Shown in pieces: positions 7,468 to 9,729 of a stretch of DNA of 9,729 nt. Under the pieces are notes generated by a model, which was given only the letters and a program-made list of their open reading frames with translations, was not told the origin of the DNA and did no database searches. The position numbers were made by a program, and so were the translations under genes. How positions within the stretch are numbered: the first letter of the stretch is position 1; each line of letters begins with the position of its first letter. The DNA comes from JACVRM01 sp046262315 (lineage in GTDB: Bacteria; Actinomycetota; Thermoleophilia; Gaiellales; Gaiellaceae): contig JBHEMZ010000076.1 in the NCBI GenBank assembly GCA_046262315.1, forward strand, positions 1-9,729. The letters are read 5' to 3'.

Positions 7468-7476
7468 GGCTCCGCG

Positions 7477-8823
7477 ATGGCGAAGGCGGCGGTGCAGTTC
7501 GCGTGCTCGGAGTGCGGCTATTCGACGGGCCGGTGGTTCGGACGCTGCCCAAGCTGCGCCAGCTTCGGGACGCTCGTGGAGGAGGCTCCGCCCCCGAGGA
7601 CGGGTGCTTCGAAGCCTCAGCCGCTGCGCAAGCTGGCCGAGGTCGAGGCAGTCGAGGCCGATCGCTTCCCCACGGGAGTGGAGGAGCTCGATCGCGTTCT
7701 CGGAGGCGGACTCGTGCCCGGCTCGCTGGTCCTCGTCGGCGGCGAGCCAGGTGTGGGAAAGTCCACTCTGCTGCTCAGCGCACTGGCCCACATGTCGCGC
7801 TCGCAGCGAGCGCTCCTGATCACGGGCGAAGAGTCCGCAGCTCAGGTGAGCCTTCGAGCAGCCCGGTTGGGCGGCCCGCAGGCGGTCGAAATCCTCGCAG
7901 AGACGAACATCGACGCTGTGTGCGCCACGCTCGAGCGGGAGCGTCCAGATGTGTGCGTGATCGACTCGGTGCAAACCCTCTACTCCGCCGAGGTAGGCTC
8001 CTCGCCGGGATCCGTCGCCCAGGTGCGCGAGGCCGCCGCGCGGCTGATGCGCGTAGCCAAGTCGACGGGGATCGCGCTCTTTCTGGTCGGCCACGTGACG
8101 AAGGACGGGTCCGTCGCAGGCCCCAGGGTGCTCGAGCACCTGGTGGACTGCGTGCTCCACTTCGAGGGCGATCGCTACCGTGCCCACCGTGTCCTGCGCG
8201 CGGTCAAGAATCGCTTCGGCTCGACGAACGAGCTCGGCGTCTTCGAGATGACGGGCGCCGGTCTCCAGGGGGTTCCCGACCCGTCGGAGCTCTTCGGGCG
8301 GACGGCCCCGGGCGAGATCGGGGCCGCGGTCGCCTGCGTGCTGGAGGGCACGCGCCCGCTGCTGCTCGAGATCCAGGCGCTGGTGTCGCCGACCGACCTG
8401 GCTATGCCGCGTCGGGTGGCGACGGGCGTCGACCCGAAACGCCTCGCCATGATCGTCGCCGTGCTCGGCCGTCACGCCCGGCTCGCGCTGGGCCAGGCGG
8501 ATGTATTCGTGAACGTGGCCGGCGGGGTGCGGATCGACGAGCCGGGGGCCGACCTGGCCGTTGCGCTCGCGGTCGCCTCCGCGGCTTGCGGCGTGCCGGT
8601 GCATGCCGCCACCGGCGCATTCGGCGAGCTAGGGCTGACGGGCCGTCTGCGACCGGCGACGCAGGCCGAACGCCGCCTCGCCGAGTGCGAGAAGCTTGGC
8701 CTCGAAGCGGTCGTCGTGCCTGCGGGCACGGAGGCGAGCGGGCGCGTCCGCATTGTCACGGTCGAGACGGTGGACAAAGCAGTTGCTGCGGCGCTCGAGC
8801 ACGAGGCCGCAGACGCCGCCTAG
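7477..8823 (+). CDS. radA: DNA repair protein RadA (Sms)
   Basis: The 448-residue product is full length for RadA, a RecA-like ATPase that acts in recombinational repair by driving branch migration and processing of recombination intermediates. Domains in order: an N-terminal C4 zinc finger (C10, C13, C24, C27, in the FACSECGYSTGRWFGRCPSC segment); the RecA-type core with Walker A GGEPGVGKST at 88-97 (K95) and a Walker B region VCVIDS ending at D163/S164; the RadA-diagnostic KNRFG at 244-248; and a C-terminal Lon-like domain from about residue 290 with VNVAGGVRIDEPGADLAVAL. That catalytically inert Lon fold and KNRFG exclude RecA and DnaB. The ATG at 7477 begins just before the zinc finger as expected. 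A 12-bp-arm palindrome follows the stop by 9 nt, ahead of carD. Confidence 0.97.
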   Translation: MAKAAVQFACSECGYSTGRWFGRCPSCASFGTLVEEAPPPRTGASKPQPLRKLAEVEAVEADRFPTGVEELDRVLGGGLVPGSLVLVGGEPGVGKSTLLLSALAHMSRSQRALLITGEESAAQVSLRAARLGGPQAVEILAETNIDAVCATLERERPDVCVIDSVQTLYSAEVGSSPGSVAQVREAAARLMRVAKSTGIALFLVGHVTKDGSVAGPRVLEHLVDCVLHFEGDRYRAHRVLRAVKNRFGSTNELGVFEMTGAGLQGVPDPSELFGRTAPGEIGAAVACVLEGTRPLLLEIQALVSPTDLAMPRRVATGVDPKRLAMIVAVLGRHARLALGQADVFVNVAGGVRIDEPGADLAVALAVASAACGVPVHAATGAFGELGLTGRLRPATQAERRLAECEKLGLEAVVVPAGTEASGRVRIVTVETVDKAVAAALEHEAADAA

Positions 8824-8832
8824 GTCTCGCTG

Positions 8833-8871
8833 AGCAGGGATTTTTCGTTCGGCCCGCCGAAAATCCCTGCT
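8833..8871. repeat. Palindrome / long hairpin between radA and the carD promoter
   Basis: The arms AGCAGGGATTTT (8833-8844) and AAAATCCCTGCT (8860-8871) are perfect 12-bp inverted repeats. Pairing can extend inward by CG/CG around a bulged T, and outward by TCTC (8825-8828) with GAGA (8872-8875) across a small bulge. It lies 9 nt after the radA stop. The T-run is inside the left arm rather than after the stem, so it is not a standard intrinsic terminator in either direction. Its right edge touches the putative carD -35, so it may be an operator for carD or a transcript-end structure for radA. Confidence 0.6.
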
Positions 8872-8875
8872 GAGA

Positions 8876-8905
8876 GTGGCATTTTCAAGCCGTTTTCGCT
8901 ATAAT
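8876..8905 (+). promoter_or_regulatory. carD promoter
   Basis: A perfect TATAAT at 8900-8905 is preceded, after an 18-bp spacer, by GTGGCA (8876-8881; 4 of 6 matches to TTGACA). Transcription would start near 8912-8913, leaving a leader of about 58 nt. A consensus -10 stands out in DNA this GC-rich. The -35 abuts the palindrome ending at 8871-8875. Confidence 0.75.
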
Positions 8906-8915
8906 CGCTCGCATC

Positions 8916-8941
8916 CGCCGGCGGGGCGACTCCTGCCGGCG
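8916..8941 (+). promoter_or_regulatory. Hairpin in the carD 5' leader
   Basis: GCCGGC at 8917-8922 and 8935-8940 can pair. The stem extends outward by C8916-G8941 and inward by four pairs (two G-C, two G-U) around a CGAC loop, giving about 11 pairs immediately after the predicted start of transcription. The Shine-Dalgarno at 8957-8965 is left free, so the structure may stabilise the mRNA rather than block translation. Confidence 0.4.
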
Positions 8942-8970
8942 TCTTGGTGAAATCACGAGGGGAGGTCGGC

Positions 8971-9486
8971 TTGTTCGATGTCGGCGAGAAGGTGGTGTAC
9001 CCGCATCACGGCGCGGGGACGGTCGTCAAGAAGGAGGCGCGCACCGTCTTGGGCGAGCAGCGCGAGTACCTGACGATCCAGATTCTCCACAACGACATGA
9101 CCGTGAACGTGCCCACCGAGAACGCCGAAAAAGTCGGGCTTCGCCGAGTGATCGACGAGGAGACCGTGCTGCAGGTCTTGAAGGCGCTGACCGGCACGGG
9201 AACAGTCATGCCGAAGAACTGGAACCGCCGGTTCAAGCACAACCGCGAGAAGATGAAGACAGGCGACATTTTCGAGCTCGCCGAGGTCGTGCGAAACCTC
9301 TCGCTGCGCGACCACGAGAAAGGCCTCTCGACGGGCGAGAAGCAGATGTTCGTCAAGGCCAAGAAGATCCTCGTTTCCGAGCTCATGTACGCGAAGAGCA
9401 TGGACGAGGACGAGACGGCCGACTGGCTCGACGACGTCCTCATCGGCGCCGACAAGCGTAAGAAGCGCGTCGAGGCGACCGCCTAG
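8971..9486 (+). CDS. carD: CarD family RNA polymerase-binding transcription regulator
   Basis: CarD/CdnL binds the RNA polymerase beta subunit through an N-terminal Tudor-like RID domain, and the upstream edge of the bubble through a C-terminal helical domain, stabilising open complexes, notably at rRNA promoters. The 171-residue product begins FDVGEKVVYPHHGAGTV, the typical RID start. The C-terminal half resembles mycobacterial CarD closely (NWNRRFKHNREK, then AEVVRNLSLRDHEKGLS and GEKQMF). It keeps the DNA-wedging tryptophan, here W84 (W85 in M. tuberculosis). I take TTG at 8971 as the start because GAGGGGAGG (8957-8965) lies 5 nt before it and family homology begins there; the in-frame TTG at 8944 lacks this. 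The acidic MDEDETADWLDD tail precedes a basic end. In many actinobacteria ispD/ispF follow carD; here repeats and a different short frame follow. Confidence 0.95.
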   Translation: MFDVGEKVVYPHHGAGTVVKKEARTVLGEQREYLTIQILHNDMTVNVPTENAEKVGLRRVIDEETVLQVLKALTGTGTVMPKNWNRRFKHNREKMKTGDIFELAEVVRNLSLRDHEKGLSTGEKQMFVKAKKILVSELMYAKSMDEDETADWLDDVLIGADKRKKRVEATA

Positions 9487-9489
9487 TTT

Positions 9490-9581
9490 CCGCCGCAAGT
9501 CCGGCCTGCTGCGCAGGCCATGACGACTTCTCCCGCCGCAAGTCCGCCCCGTTTCGCGGGCCCATGACGACTTGCGGCGGG
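9490..9581. repeat. Two tandem hairpin-forming repeats downstream of carD
   Basis: Two copies (9490-9529 and 9533-9573, period about 43 bp) share the ends CCGCCGCAAGTCCG and CATGACGACTT, while their centres differ. Each centre is itself a hairpin: GGCCTGC/GCAGGCC around TGC in copy 1 (9503-9519), and GCCC+CG/CG+GGGC around TTT in copy 2 (9546-9561). Copy 2 continues into GCGGCGGG, so CCCGCCGCAAGTC (9532-9544) and GACTTGCGGCGGG (9569-9581) make a perfect 13-bp inverted repeat. Different loop sequences with paired bases kept suggest structure is conserved. It starts 4 nt after the carD stop and could act as a transcript-end structure or be a dispersed REP-like element. No T-run follows. Confidence 0.75.
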
Positions 9582-9688
9582 TTGCGGGACTAGTTCTGTT
9601 GCCTACACACCTGCGAGACACCTGATCGCGTCCGGGCCTCCGGCGAGCCTTGTGGTCGACCAAGACCCAGCTCGCACAGGAGGCCCAG
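9582..9688. other. Intergenic region before a possible truncated gene
   Basis: No coding signal or strong inverted repeat is evident in these 107 nt. TTGCGG (9582-9587) and TACACA (9604-9609), spaced by 16 bp, are a weak promoter candidate on the plus strand. AGGAGG at 9678-9683 is the ribosome binding site of the frame starting at 9689. Confidence 0.3.
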
Positions 9689-9729
9689 ATGCATGATCGA
9701 GTGTGCCCGCCCCGGCGGATGCGTTTCTC
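9689..9729 (+). CDS. Possible gene start, cut by window end
   Basis: A consensus Shine-Dalgarno AGGAGG (9678-9683) sits 5 nt before ATG at 9689. The frame stays open to the window end, showing MHDRVCPPRRMRF and then a partial codon. Thirteen residues are too few to assign a family. The first residues do not resemble IspD, the usual actinobacterial neighbour of carD. A transposase is one possibility because repeats lie just upstream, but nothing visible proves it. Confidence 0.4.
   Translation, partial: MHDRVCPPRRMRF

Noticed and set aside
7412..7552. N-terminal extension of the hydroxy-acid oxidase
   Set aside because: These 47 codons are Ser/Pro/Thr/Arg-rich, outside family homology, and would overlap the radA start and its -10 box.
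7246..8604. 452-codon minus-strand frame opposite radA
   Set aside because: It is an antisense shadow of radA rich in Arg/His/Asp, with no family resemblance.
8944..8970. Upstream TTG/GTG starts for carD
   Set aside because: They have no Shine-Dalgarno at a proper distance and would place the strong GAGGGGAGG site inside the coding region. CarD homology starts at 8971.
9490..9581. CRISPR array
   Set aside because: There are only two units, no separate spacer between repeats (the variable part lies inside a hairpin), and no cas genes in the window.
8953..9663. Minus-strand frame opposite carD
   Set aside because: It is an antisense shadow covering a certain gene and the repeats, with no start signal or domain.
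1..9729. tRNA, rRNA or riboswitch
   Set aside because: No cloverleaf-like or rRNA-conserved stretches were recognised in the intergenic regions, which are mostly shorter than 160 nt.

Overview
The window is GC-rich DNA (roughly 70% by eye) that reads as Actinomycetota chromosome. A deep-branching class such as Thermoleophilia is my best guess, but that is inference. The support is an actinobacterial-type ClpC, a CarD that closely matches the mycobacterial protein in its C-terminal half, GTG/TTG starts, and several promoters whose -10 lies only 6-9 nt before the start codon, as expected for leaderless mRNAs. I see no plasmid, phage, CRISPR, rRNA or tRNA signature.

Layout: (1) 2-2404, clpC, truncated at its 5' end by the window edge and closed by a strong intrinsic terminator. 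(2) 2466-4488, a minus-strand pair: an eight-helix membrane protein of unknown function followed by a class I/II aminotransferase remnant. The remnant carries three frame breaks and has lost its PLP lysine. (3) 4539-5680, a divergent plus-strand EamA/DMT transporter overlapping by 4 nt a one-helix small membrane protein. (4) 5831-6331, an all-helical 166-residue protein, possibly ferritin-like. (5) 6347-7411, a minus-strand FMN-dependent alpha-hydroxy-acid oxidase/dehydrogenase. (6) 7477-8823, radA, divergent from it. (7) 8824-8970, a dense regulatory stretch: a 12-bp-arm palindrome, a TATAAT promoter and a 5'-UTR hairpin. (8) 8971-9486, carD. (9) 9490-9581, two tandem hairpin-forming repeats of about 43 bp. 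(10) a possible gene start at 9689 with a strong Shine-Dalgarno, running off the window.

The core is a housekeeping stress neighbourhood: ClpC unfolds proteins for ClpP, RadA processes recombination intermediates, and CarD stabilises RNA polymerase open complexes. In many Gram-positive genomes clpC and radA sit side by side. Here about 5 kb of unrelated metabolic, transport and hypothetical genes, including a decaying pseudogene, separates them. I find no convincing previously undescribed multi-gene system. The points most worth a second look are the decayed aminotransferase, the palindrome abutting the carD promoter, and the tandem hairpin repeats after carD.
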